Below, piece after piece: positions 6,446-18,700 of a stretch of DNA of 35,348 bases (position 1 is the first letter of the stretch; the number at the start of each line of letters is the position of its first letter). Under the pieces are notes generated by a model that was not told where the DNA came from, did not search any database, and was given only the letters and a program-made list of their open reading frames with translations. The translations under genes were made by a program, and so were the position numbers. Origin of the DNA: an uncultured Bacteroidales bacterium (GTDB taxonomy: Bacteria; Bacteroidota; Bacteroidia; Bacteroidales; F082); contig ONKQ01000042.1 in assembly GCA_900318465.1 (NCBI GenBank), positions 1-35,348 of the forward strand, read 5' to 3'.

Positions 6446-8036
6446 ATGAAATTAAATAAGTCGCTTTTGATTTTAGTTCTGTTAAACGGAACGATGGCAT
6501 ACGCCCATAACGACACCATCAGGAAAAGACCTTTTTCGGATAAGACGGTCCACTCATTCACAATACAGTACAACAACATCATTCGACCCAAGGGGCATTT
6601 TGACTATCATTGTGATCCGTCGTTAGGTTGGGCACCGCTGATTTCATACGGGAATGAATTATCCTTTGGCTATCAATTCACAACGAAATCGGGTTTTGGA
6701 GGGAGTGCAGAATTAATGAGCGGTATTTTTGGATTACGATTTCTTTTTTAATCCTATGAATGTTAACTATATTGGTCTGAAATTGAAAGCGACTTATATG
6801 CAAACTCTTACGGATTATTTATTTGCGAATTACAATATAGGGTTATCATTCCCATTTTATTTACCTTATTTTTTTGAGTACACGAATTATGAAGATATGT
6901 TTATATCCCCTAATTCTGTATTGAACATAGCAAACAGTCCTTGCCATCGGAAATGGGTTCCCGATTTGACATTCGGGATGGATTTTCTGTGGCACAGGAA
7001 ACGTAATCCGCGCAGCAATTTCATTGTCGGGGTGAATGTCAATTTGGGCTTTGTGACCCGCTACAAGGGCTATTTCTCTTTGGAAGCACCTTTTAACCAG
7101 TATGATTGTGATATTGCATACGGATCTACTTTTGTAGGGTTTAATTTCGGATATGCCTTTGTGGGACTGCCCAAAACCTTTGACCGCAAGCAACATAGGA
7201 ACTCCTTTGAACTCACCACTTTTGATTTCACCAAACCCCTACATTCGGTTTCCTTGCAATTGAACAACGGCATAGCCATCGGTGGTAAAATCATTGACAG
7301 GGAAGGTCCGATAACGCCTAAGATTGACAACACTTATACCCCCGAGCTGAGTCTGAAATACAGCTGTACATTTGCAAAAGGTTTTGGTTTTTCCATAGGC
7401 ATCCCGTTCGGTTATTTCTTCCGAAAGGCACATATAACTTTGGAAGGAGTGGTCCCTGCCGACACTGTGTGGGCGAATGGAGCTGTTGGCTGGCATGATT
7501 CTGATAATATAATTCTTGCCCTGAATCGTTTTTCGGGTTTCTCCATCCAAGCCAGTTATCTTAAACCAATCCATGACAAGATGTTGATGCAATGTGAGTT
7601 GGGATTGTCCATAAAGCCGTTTGTGAGAAGTGCTCAGGATATTGATGACGACTTTGGTCAAATAATAACTTATCCAGACGGTAGTATTTCAATTAACGAA
7701 TACTATATTGATTGCATTTATAATCCAACAGACTACACTACGGGTATTCAATTTGGACTTTCCAAATTGCATTGTCACCAAGAAGGATATTGGATTCCAA
7801 ACATGTCGGGAAGCGTTAATTTCTTGGTACATGGCATGAATCCAAGCCATAATTTTGTTTTTGGTCTCAACTTCAATGTGGATTTCACCAAACGGATGAG
7901 TTTTGTCTATAGTACGATTCAATCATTCCCTGCCAAATACCAGTCGTCAGGAAGAATGTTGCTCAATATGACGACTATCGGCCTCAATATTGGCTATCAG
8001 TTCATGGCAGGGAAGACACATAAGCATGAATATTGA
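6446..8036 (+). pseudogene. Two-module outer-membrane barrel-like protein, frameshifted at a T6 run
   Basis: The ATG at 6446 begins a protein with a signal peptide (cleavage near 'MAYAH'). As sequenced, the frame stops at 6749-6751, giving 101 aa. The next frame is open from about 6729 to a TGA at 8034-8036. Removing one T from TTTTTT at 6744-6749 restores a continuous 529-residue protein reading 'GLRFLFNPMNVNYIGLKL' through the join. The two halves look like a tandem duplication: 'HSFTIQYNN...ELSFGYQF' near the start is echoed by 'HSVSLQLNN...ELSLKYSCTF', and 'FGMDFLWH...VGVNVNLGF' by 'VNFLVHGMN...FGLNFNVDF'. Alternating hydrophobic/aromatic strands suggest outer-membrane or surface beta structure. 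The lesion could be a sequencing error, a mutation or slipped-strand phase variation. Confidence 0.65.
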
Positions 8037-8157
8037 TATCCCGTTCCTGTATCTGCAAATCTCAAAAATCAAACACGATGAAAATCGCGACTATGGAAGA
8101 TTGCGTATAGCAACATTTAGACAACATAATCATTGTTTAACAAACATAATTTACAAT

Positions 8158-9714
8158 ATGAAACGAAAAAACTATTTGATAATCAGCATGATTATCGGGA
8201 TTGCTGCAACAGTGCAAGCCCAAATCCAGCACCCAACCGCGTGGCTTCGCGCCGACAGCGCAGTGCTGAATGCGTCATCGTGGATTGACGTGTCCGGCAA
8301 CGGATACAACGCCATGCCGTCTTCGGGAGCCATGCCCGCCGAATTTTCCCGAATGAACTTCAACAAGTGCTTCGAGGTGGGCGGGGCGGAGACTTTCACC
8401 CTGCCGTTGGGAATCAACGACTCCCGGCAGTCGGACGTGATTGTGGTCTATGAGACCTACGACACCGCCAACGAGAACGCCTTGTGGCAGGTGCAGCTCG
8501 ACACGGCCAAGCGCATCGGGCAGACCACGCAGCGCATCCTCAACGACAACGGGCAGATCACCTACGATACGGCCAACCGTCTGAAGCCCGTCGTCAACTA
8601 CCTCGCGCAGTCGTGGCGGACACCCGAGGTGTGCGCCCCCACGCTCTCCCTCTGCACAGCGGACTCGCTGCCGCTGTACGGGCGTGTCGCCGAGGCCATA
8701 TACTTCGACCATCGGATCAGCGACACCGCCGTCATCCAGTGGATCAGCTACTTGGCGGTGAAATACGGCGTGACTCTCGCGCAGACCGACTATTTGGACA
8801 GCCGCCGCAACGTGATATGGGACTACACCGATTATCCCGACTACAGCACCTCCATTGCGGGTCTTGGCAGGGACGACTCGGTGGGGCTGAATCAAAAACA
8901 GACATATTATGCAGACGGTCAAATAATCTGCGGTGTCAACCAATTGGCAAGCACCAACGAGGACAACGCCGCTGCCCTTACAGACGGCGACTTCATTGTC
9001 TTTGGCATGGAAGGTGTTTTGCCTGCCGTTTCCGAAATCTACACACAGAGCGGCGAGACCTACGAGGTCATCGGGCGCAGCATGGTGCAGGTGACGGGCA
9101 ATGCCCACATCTACAACACTTTCATCCTTTTGGACACCGCCGCCATGCAGGACAGCATCGCGCCTGTCCTCCTGATTGACCGCAGCGGTACGGGAGAGTT
9201 TCCCGCAGGGGAGCTGGAGCAGATTCTGTCTGCAGGGACGGACAGCACAGGACATTACATTTATAACAATATACACTGGGACACCGACCAAAGCGGGCGC
9301 GATTTCTTCTGCTTTGCCGTGACGATGCCGGACACCATGGACACACCTAAAGCGGCGGCAATGAACGACACCCAAAGCGGCGGCACGGGACAAACCAGCA
9401 CCGGGCAAAGCGCGGATGCGAGCCAGCAGCAGGCACTGAAGTCCGTACAACTGCGGAGCGGGGAATCCTCTGCTCCGCAGTACCGCCTGCTGCCCAACCC
9501 CAACCATGGGAACTTCACCGTGGAAATTGCATATCCCGAAGCGCAGGATGTCATAGTTACGGTGTACGATGCGGACGGAAAACGGTTGTTCTGCATGGAC
9601 GGCAAGGGACAGTGCAACTATCGTTTTGAGGGCACTGTGCCGACAGCAGGACACTACCTCATCGATATTGTCACCCTTTTGGAGCACAAGACCCTGAAAA
9701 TGATTGTAAACTAA
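8158..9714 (+). CDS. T9SS-secreted LamG/lectin-like surface protein (518 aa)
   Basis: The ATG at 8158 is chosen because it begins a clear signal peptide ending near 'VQAQ'. The N-terminal third ('WLRADSAVLNASSWIDVSGNGYNA' onward, about residues 25-200) resembles concanavalin/LamG-like jelly-roll domains of Bacteroidota adhesins. A beta-rich middle domain starts at about 215 ('IAGLGRDDSVGLNQKQT'), a pattern I associate with Ig-like domains in secreted T9SS cargo. A low-complexity Gly/Thr/Ser/Gln linker at about 400-435 precedes the C-terminal T9SS type A sorting domain ('YRLLPNPNHGNFTVEI' ... 'GHYLIDIV'). That domain should direct export through the type IX system and surface attachment. The RHS gene starts 40 bp downstream, so the two are probably co-transcribed. 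Confidence 0.8.
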   Translation: MKRKNYLIISMIIGIAATVQAQIQHPTAWLRADSAVLNASSWIDVSGNGYNAMPSSGAMPAEFSRMNFNKCFEVGGAETFTLPLGINDSRQSDVIVVYETYDTANENALWQVQLDTAKRIGQTTQRILNDNGQITYDTANRLKPVVNYLAQSWRTPEVCAPTLSLCTADSLPLYGRVAEAIYFDHRISDTAVIQWISYLAVKYGVTLAQTDYLDSRRNVIWDYTDYPDYSTSIAGLGRDDSVGLNQKQTYYADGQIICGVNQLASTNEDNAAALTDGDFIVFGMEGVLPAVSEIYTQSGETYEVIGRSMVQVTGNAHIYNTFILLDTAAMQDSIAPVLLIDRSGTGEFPAGELEQILSAGTDSTGHYIYNNIHWDTDQSGRDFFCFAVTMPDTMDTPKAAAMNDTQSGGTGQTSTGQSADASQQQALKSVQLRSGESSAPQYRLLPNPNHGNFTVEIAYPEAQDVIVTVYDADGKRLFCMDGKGQCNYRFEGTVPTAGHYLIDIVTLLEHKTLKMIVN

Positions 9715-9754
9715 ATACATAGAATACAAACACAAACAAAAAAAACACGGAAAA

Positions 9755-12700
9755 ATGAGACAATACTTACTCGCCGTAATAGCGGTGCTGGCCGCCATCA
9801 TCCTTGCCCTGTTTTCCATTGACACGGCAAGCAACCAGCAATCTGCCCGTTCATACAGGGCATATAACTTTAAGTCGGGATTGGAATCCAGAGCAGGCGA
9901 CCAAGATTCAGCTTTGTGGAATGACAATGCTGGAAACGTCAATATTCCTACGATAACTGAAACAGTCACGGACAATGGATTTTCCCCATTAACGATAACG
10001 AGCTCCCCACTGAACACGCCGCCCGCCATGCTGGCAACGAGCGCGATGACGGAGCTCACCCCTGTGCAACTGCCGCCGCTTGACGCAGGCATGGTGAACG
10101 TGACAGGCGGGTTTGACGGAAACAGCCAGACGGCAGGCTACAGGGTGAATCCCCGCCCTGGAGAGTTCGCCATTGCCGTGCCTTACGACCCGTCATTGTT
10201 GCCGCAGGGCTTCACCGAGGATGACATACAGACCTACGTTTATGACAGGCAGTACCACCGTTGGGTGGCCGTCCAGCGCGATTCCGTGAACGAAGCGGAG
10301 CTGTTGGTCTGCTCACGGTTCAGACCGTGGGAGAAAGGACTGCCCCACACGCAGAATGATTTGGCCAACCAGCAGGACGCGCTCGCGCAGGTGCAGGACA
10401 TGATGTCGTTTGCCCCGCAGGGCGAAGGAGGCGGCGACTCCCCGCTGGACTTCATCAATGCGGTGCTGAAGACCCCAGAAATGCCGGAGACCTCGGCCTA
10501 CACGCCCACGAGCATCAAGGAGCTGAAGGCCGCCGACCCGCTGGAGGGTTTGACGCTGATGCAGCCGCCCACGGCCAACAACAGCGGCACGGCCAATCTG
10601 AGCTACCCGATAGAGATTCCCGCCGGACGGCAGGGCATGCAGCCTAACCTCGCGCTGACCTACAGCAGCGGCGGAGGCAACGGCTGGCTCGGCGTGGGCT
10701 GGGACATCTCCATCCCTTCCATCACCGTGGAGACGCGCTGGGGTGTGCCGAGATATGACCAGAGCAAGGAGAGCGAAGTGTATGTCTATGAGGGCGAGCA
10801 ATTGGTGACTAAAGACGGTAACGGCAACTTCAGGGAGATGCCGCACCGCACCAACCAGTGGACAAGCAGAAGCACCCTCGGTAACGAGGAACAATTCTTT
10901 CCCCGCAAAAACGAGGCATTCGACAGCATTGTCCGCCATGGAACAGGCCCCAGCAACTATTGGTGGACAGTAACGCACAAGAATGGCGTGACAGACTACT
11001 ATGGGAAGTACGCTTCAGACAATGGCGTGAACAACGGCTGCGTGTTACGGACAGGGGCAGACAATACATCAGGTGCCATTGGTCACTGGGCGTTGGCGGA
11101 AAGTGTTGACCCATACGGCAACAATGTCAGATATTATTACAATGTGGCTTTTGAAAATGTGGGTGCAAATGGAGATGGAGGTCCTATAGGAAAACAGATT
11201 TACATAGACAGCATCAGCTACACCAACACATCCGTAGAACAGGGGAAATACAAGGTGGTCTTCAACCGTCGAAACGGGGAACGGCAAGATGTCATTGTCA
11301 GTGCCAACAGGGGTTTTGCGGAAGTCACAGCCACTAATCTATGCAACATAGGGGTGTTTTATAATGACACAACTATTAGGGAATACATGTTCATTGATAC
11401 CATCGGCAGATGTAGCAATTATAAGACCCGACTTACAGATGTGGTTCGGGTTGACCGAATCAGCGTCAAGCCTCTCGGTTGTGTTGGTGACATGAGCGAT
11501 CTTGCGGAGGAGAATACGACAAGGACACACTTTGATTATTTTGATTCCCCTCAAGGTGAAGGGATTTTTGGCGAAGAGCAATACCCGTATCTTAATGATG
11601 ACAATGTCAATTCTTGGTTTCTCACAGATCCTGCCAGTTTGGGCAATGAGGGTAGCTCTACCGCATTGGGCTCCACCCGTGGCAAAAGTTGGAATATAGG
11701 TGGCACAGCATCTGTTGGTATTGGTGCCAATGTGGCGATGACTTCTGCAAGTGTGGGTGGCAACTTCAACTACAGTCGCTCCAAGAGTGAGGGTGCATTG
11801 ACACTTATCGATCTTGACGGAGATGGTTTGGCTGACAAGGTGTTCAAGGTTGGTAAGAAATTGGTTTACCGTCCACAAATTGCCATTGATGACACCACAT
11901 TCGAATACGGGGACACCATGCATATCGGCGGATTGACTGATTTCCTAAAAGAGGCGAGCAGTACAACTACATGGGGACTGCAAGCCTCGGCTTTGCTGGC
12001 GTATAACGGGAGTTGGCCTACTACAAGATCCACCACGACCACCTATTTTTCGGATGTGAATGCAGACGGGCTGCCCGACCTTATCACAGATGATGGAGTG
12101 ATGTTCAATGTAACGGAACCAGGTGACAGGGTCAGATTCAGCAGCTTCTACACCATTATGGCGGAGAACCAGAATGCAGGAGATGCTGTTGACAGCAATG
12201 TCGTGCACACCTCAGTGGACACATGCCAGGGCATCATCTTTGACGGTGAAGCCAGCGACAGTATTATTTGCTTTATCAGTTGGATTCGAGACACTGTTTT
12301 CAATGCTAAAGAATACAACAACCACATGCCCCAACAGGTGCTGGATTTTGTGGATTCTTTGGAAAGTACGGGTGAATATTATTGCGAGTATCGCTATTCA
12401 GCACATCCGCCAAGAGTGACGGACATTATAGTTTACCGAAAGGAGATGGAGTGTCTTCCCATTTTCTCGCAGACAGCAAACTCCACAATTGTAACCATTC
12501 CCGATCCTGATTTGGAGGCTGTGAAAGTATGGGTGCCACAAAAAGCAGGAACTGTCAGCATCCGATCTCGCCTGAGATTGCTGAACGACAGCATCGGCGG
12601 AATGTCACAGTCAAAGTGGCGCGATGGGGTATCCTATGCTGTGCAAGTCTGCAGAGGGGTGACCGCTGACAACGACTATGTGCTCCATGCCATATCTTAC

Positions 12701-15700
12701 GACACACTCTTCACCAGATATGTGGACAAAGATGACACAACCATGAAGGACACCACCTTCAGTGTTTATCTCGGTCTCAATGATCTTGTGTTTTTCCGAC
12801 TCATATCAGGTGACAACCACGACTTTGATAAGGTTAGCTGGCAGCAGACCATCACTTATTCCGGCAGCGGATCAGAAGACCAATATGGGGTGAATGAGAA
12901 TTATTACGACTCTAAACGCGATTTCGTGGTGTCTGGCAGGGATTTTTTTGCTGCGCCATTGGATGAAAACAATACTTTCGTCAGAGTATCTGCTGACATT
13001 TATACAACAACACCTTATCTCAACAATTCGAATCACAGTTACCAACTAAAAGCGGAGCTGCATCGTAACAATGCGAATAATATCAATAAAAATTGGAATA
13101 TATATAACAACACACTGTACGATCACGTAATAATGACTAAAAATTATTGGGGAGTTGATTCAGAATATTTTCATGTTGGACAGGAAGATTATGTCTTATT
13201 TACAATAGAGGGTCCTTCATCCCAGAAATTTGACTGGAGCAAGGTTCAGATAGTCCCACATGTGGAATATTGTCGATTGCAAAACGGTCAATACGTTATA
13301 ATTCAGGATTATTATCCACCTGTAAAGGCGGAAATAGAGAATTATGACGGAACAAAAAAAGATACCGTGTACCACACCCTTTTCGGTCCGCTCTACCGCG
13401 GATGGGGACAGTTCGCCTACAACAACAACGACACGTTAAACGGTGCGACAATCCACGATACCCATATCCATGTGGACAAGTTGGTCACAGACTTGGATAT
13501 GTATCCTCATGACGACAATCACGCAAATAATGGAAAGTACAAGATTAACCATTTCAAAGACCACATCACCAACGACACCGAGAATCCTCAAGAGAGTTCG
13601 GATATGGTATCTTGTTACGAAAACGCAGGGGTTTACAATCCCATAGCCAAGACCACCAGCTGGATAGAAATGCGACCAGACTGCAAAAACCGTGCTTGGG
13701 TGGGTTATGGAAATATCAACTACCTGACAGACAGTATAATGAGTAATACCCGCCTGCCGGAATATTCCGCAGACACTAATACGATAGACATTGAGGAGTA
13801 CGATCACCCCATTCCCATCGTGACCAATCACGAGGTGAAGACGGTGCGTAAACAAAACATTTCAAGGATCAAGAACCATTCACTCAGTCTTTCAGCCATA
13901 CCCGTTATTTCTGTAGGGATGACCCATTCCCGAGGAGAGAACATTATTCTTACAGACTATATGGATCTAAACGGTGACCGCTATCCTGACATTGTCGGCC
14001 AGTCGCTGGTGCAGTACTCAAACCCATGGGGCGGAATAGGAAACCCTGTGCCCATGGGACCGATGGCTGACGGGATTACGAAGTCGGAAACCACCTCTGG
14101 CGGTGTCAATTTCGGTGGCAGTTTCCAAATGCCGACAAGAGGTGCTTCCAACAATCCCAAAGGGTCTAAAATCAGTTTTGACGGTTCGGGCAATGTGGGT
14201 GCAGATCTCGGCAGAGGCTCCGACAACACCGTGTTCTCCTGGATGGATGTCAACGGTGACGGACTTCCTGACAAAGTTTCGGTGGATGGTCAAGGCTATG
14301 CTTTCGTCAGCCTCAATACAGGCTACGGATTCCAGACGAAGACATTGTGGGGAAACTTCCCCATCCGTGACGGTGATAGCGAAAATGCAAGCATGAGCTT
14401 CGGAGCAAACTTCAACGTTGGCCAAGCCAGTATTGGTGGCGGAATGGGAGTGAACTTTTCCCGCAACCACACACAAAAAATGCTGATGGATTTCAACGGC
14501 GACGGGCTTCCCGACTATGTGATGAAAGGAGGAAACGGTCTTATGGTGCGTTATAACATCGGCGGTGGAAACTGGTCGGGATGGGAAAATGTCAACAACG
14601 TATCGAATATCAGTTTTGGTCGATCCTACAGCGAATCCATCAATGCATCTGTCACACTTGGTTTCACTTTTTTCAGCATTCTGAAAGTGTGTGCCGGCAT
14701 TTCCGGCTCGCCATACAGCAGATCGTTCAGCCGTGACAGCGTTCAGCTCACCGACATCAATGGTGACGGATATGTTGATTACGTCACCTCCGATTATGAA
14801 AATGAAATGATTGTGCGCTACAACAAGTCCGGCAAAACCAACCTTCTGCGCAAAGTGACAAATTTCACAGGAAGTTCCTTCGAGATGGACTATGACATGC
14901 CGCTATCTTCCTTTGACAAACCACAGCGCAGCTGGAATCTTGCGGGGGTCGTAGTCAGCAACAATGACACGCTTTGTCCAGTCGGTGGCAACCGCACCTT
15001 CACCAGTTTCGAATATTCGGAACCCAACTATAACCGCGTGGAACGAATGGACTACGGCTATCATACTGTAATCTCTTATCAATATAACACGGAAAACCAC
15101 GACAACCTGTACCGACTCACCGTGGAAGAGTTCAACAATCAGGATTTCACCAAACGGGGTCGCAAAATTCGCGACTGCATCTACGATGCGGCATGGAACC
15201 CGTATATAGAACATTTGTACGACGCTATCGTCTATGACTTTTCAGGCAGCGAAGTGTCAGAAAATGGTTGTGCCCGTGCTGATGTGTATGTGGGTGTGGA
15301 GTCCGACCTGACAAATTGGTACGAGGGACATTCTACGGCACAGGTGACCTCTCGGATTGTTCGTAGATATGACCGCTACCGCAATGTAACCGAATACATC
15401 CACTATGGTGACACCACTCATCATGACGAATGGTTTAAAGCTGAGATTGAATATGCCGCAGGAATGCAGCACAATCTCGTGGCATTACCCGTGCAGATTG
15501 TTGTGAAGAATTATAGCGGCAACACTATGCAGAAGCGCACAGCCTCCTATTATCCGACAGGCAAATTGCAACAACTTGTGCGACATAACAGCAGTGGTAA
15601 TGCACAATATGACTTCACCTACGATACGTACGGAAACGTGTCGTCTGCTATGATGCCGCAAAACTTGAATGGACAACGACTGCAATTCACCTATCAGTAT

Positions 15701-18700
15701 GATAACAATGTGCAAACCTATCCCATTCGGGTTGACAATATTTCTTTGGGCTTCTTCTCCACGACAAGTTATGACCTGAAGTTCGGTAAACCGACCAGAA
15801 CGGTTGATATTAACGGCAACGAGATGCGCTACCAATACGATCACATGGGCCGGAACACTGTAATCTTGGCACCATACGAAATAGACGCAGGGCAGACATA
15901 CACCATCAGGATGGAGTATCACCCGAAAAACTACGGCACCTTGAACATTTCCGGTTCTGGCGGACAAAGCTACGCCTGCACCTATCATTATGACTGCCAG
16001 CATCAAAGCGACCCTATCCGCACAACCGTTATCGCAGACGGCCTCGGCAGGATGCTACAGACCAAGAAAGATGCGGAAATTAACGGACATGAGTGGAGTT
16101 TGGTGACAGGTAGGGTGAAGTACGACTGTTTCGGCAGGACGGTCGAACAATACCATCCGTTTAGAGAAGATACTGCATTGTTCGCCACTTACAATCCCTA
16201 TTATTCCTCAGGAACACGAACCGCCACATGGTATGACATTATGGACCGTCAGACTAAATTGAAACTGCCTACCTCAGACAGCACCGTGATGTCTTACGGC
16301 GTGGAGTCTTGGGGTGGCAAGATTCTTTTGCGAACCATCACCAAAGATGCAAAAGGGAACCAGGTAAGGGTGTTGACAGGTACCATGGGACAGCAGATAG
16401 TGCAGATTGATCCTTACGGTTCAGAAACCTCCTTTGAATATGATTGCCTCGGTCAGCTCAAGAAAAGCACAGATCCAGACGGCTTCGAAACTTCATACGA
16501 CTATGACATGGTTGGTCAACTGGTTCACAGAAAGCATCCCGATGCAGGTGATGACCGATACAAATATGACCCAGCGGGGAATTTAATATATCATGATAAT
16601 GCAGCTGGGGAGCATTTGGATTACCGTTACTATTACAACCAGCTGACAGACGTTCTTTGTTCACAATACTCAGCCAACAACGTACACTATGAATACGGCA
16701 CGTACAGCAGCACAAATCTGATCAACAACTCGGTGGGCAAGGTGACAAAGCAGGAGGACGCCTCCGGCTGGCAAACTTTTAAATATGGCAAACTTGGTGA
16801 AGTAACCGAAAATATTCGTACTTTTGCGCTTCCGTATGATGCCCAAACCTATACGTTCAAAATGAATTTCGGATACGACAGCTGGAACCGCATAATGGGA
16901 ATGACCTACCCCGATGGGGAGGTGGTCACGTATGTCTACAACCTCGGCGGTATGCTGAAGAGCATCTCCGGCACAAAGATGAACAACGCCTATCCATACA
17001 TCGACAGCATCCGCTACAACGAGTTCGAGCTGAAAGAGGCGGTGTATTACGGCAACGGCACACGGTGTACATACGGATATGATGTTCTGCAAAGGCTGAC
17101 TGCGTTGGCTTCATATACGGCAAACAACGAGCTGATGCAGATGCTGAGATATGATTACGATGCTGTAAGCAACATCACCGACATAGACAATTCCGCAGGC
17201 ATCCTTGCCAACGGATTGGGTGGGATGTATCACAACCGATACTCGTACGACAACCTGTACAGGCTGGTATATTCGAGAGGCAATTGGCTTGGAAGCCCGA
17301 ACACTAACTATGAACTGGAAATGAGTTATAACCATAACGGACGAATCAGCAGAAAGACTTTAACAGCTGGAATTGTGACGCAGACACCTATGATAAACTC
17401 ATTCAACTCGGTCATCTATAACAATATGTACCACTACACGAATACAAGCCAGCCCAATACGCTGACATACATAGACAACAACGGTCCGCAACAGTTCTTC
17501 CAGTGGGATGCCAAAGGGAATATGACATACCATAAGAACACAGCTGTCTCTTTGGAACGCTTCCTCTGTTGGGACGAGCAGAACCGCCTGCAAGGGGTAA
17601 GGGACAAAAGCTCGCTGTCAGTCTATCAGTATGATGCCAACGGCGACAGGACATACAAGCTGACGGGAGACTACACTTTCCAGAATGTTAGTGGCACATG
17701 GCGGTATTTCTACCAGCTGGACAATGCCACCCTATATGCATCCCCATATTTAGTTGTCACTCCTAAAGGCTACACCAAGCATTATTATGCAGAGAGCGAG
17801 CGCATTGCCAGCAAGCTGGGCAACGGCGGACTACAGGGGCTTGGTCATCCTTTGGCTGACGACATTCAGGTTCACGACAAGTTATTTGCCAATAAGAACC
17901 ACGCCCAAAGCGTGATCTACGAGTGCCTGAACGCGGAAGAGGTGAGGGCATTTTCTCCCTTGTCATACCTTTACGAGTTGACGAGCTCATCTCAGAGCCC
18001 AGAGGACAAGCGCTACTTCTACCACCCCGACCACTTGGGAAGCAGCAGTTGGATTACGTTCACCGACGGTGAAGCTGTCCAGCACCTCCATTACCTGCCC
18101 TACGGCGAAGACTTGGTGAACCAGCAGCACACGGCCGTTGGTGCCATGTACACTTTCAGTGCCAAGGAGAAGGATGCGGAGACGGGTTACTCGTACTTTG
18201 GTTCCCGCTATTACAACTCCGATTTGAGCATTTGGTTGAGTGTGGATCCGATGAGTGACAAGTATCCAAGTATGAGCCCGTATGTTTATTGCGCGAATAA
18301 TCCTGTAAAGTTGGTGGACCCAAATGGGGAGGAGGTATGGATTGTTGGAGATGAATGGGAATCAGCATTTAACAGTTTACAGCAGGGTACAAATTTGGAA
18401 TTATCGATAGAAGATGGAGTGGTGAAAATTGTAGGAGGAAAAGTTCTGAACGACAATGATCAACAATTATATGATGCAATTAATGACAATTCTGTTATTG
18501 CTAAAATTAATGCATCTGATGAAATGCCAGATCCAGAAGGAGGAGAAAATCTTCAAACAACAACTGGACATTGTTACGGTGCCACTTATGATGAGAAAAC
18601 TGGAAAAGCTACTGCAACAAACTATGTCAATATAAGTGGATTGTCTGAGTATGAAAAGCCGGGTGCTGAAGGCGCAGGTATGATGCATGAAGTAACAGAA

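Noticed and set aside
6136-6591. 151-codon minus-strand open frame across the lipoprotein/barrel junction
   Set aside because: No promoter, signal or motif is seen. It overlaps two plus-strand genes with signal peptides, though its middle looks somewhat protein-like.
8079-8111. Tiny open frame (10 codons) upstream of the T9SS gene as a leader peptide
   Set aside because: It has no repeated regulatory codons and no attenuator-like pairing around it.
8275-10092. 605-codon open frame on the minus strand
   Set aside because: It lies antisense to two genes with clear domains (T9SS sorting domain, SpvB/RHS start). Its translation is Val/Gly/His-rich with no motif; it is a shadow of GC-rich codons.
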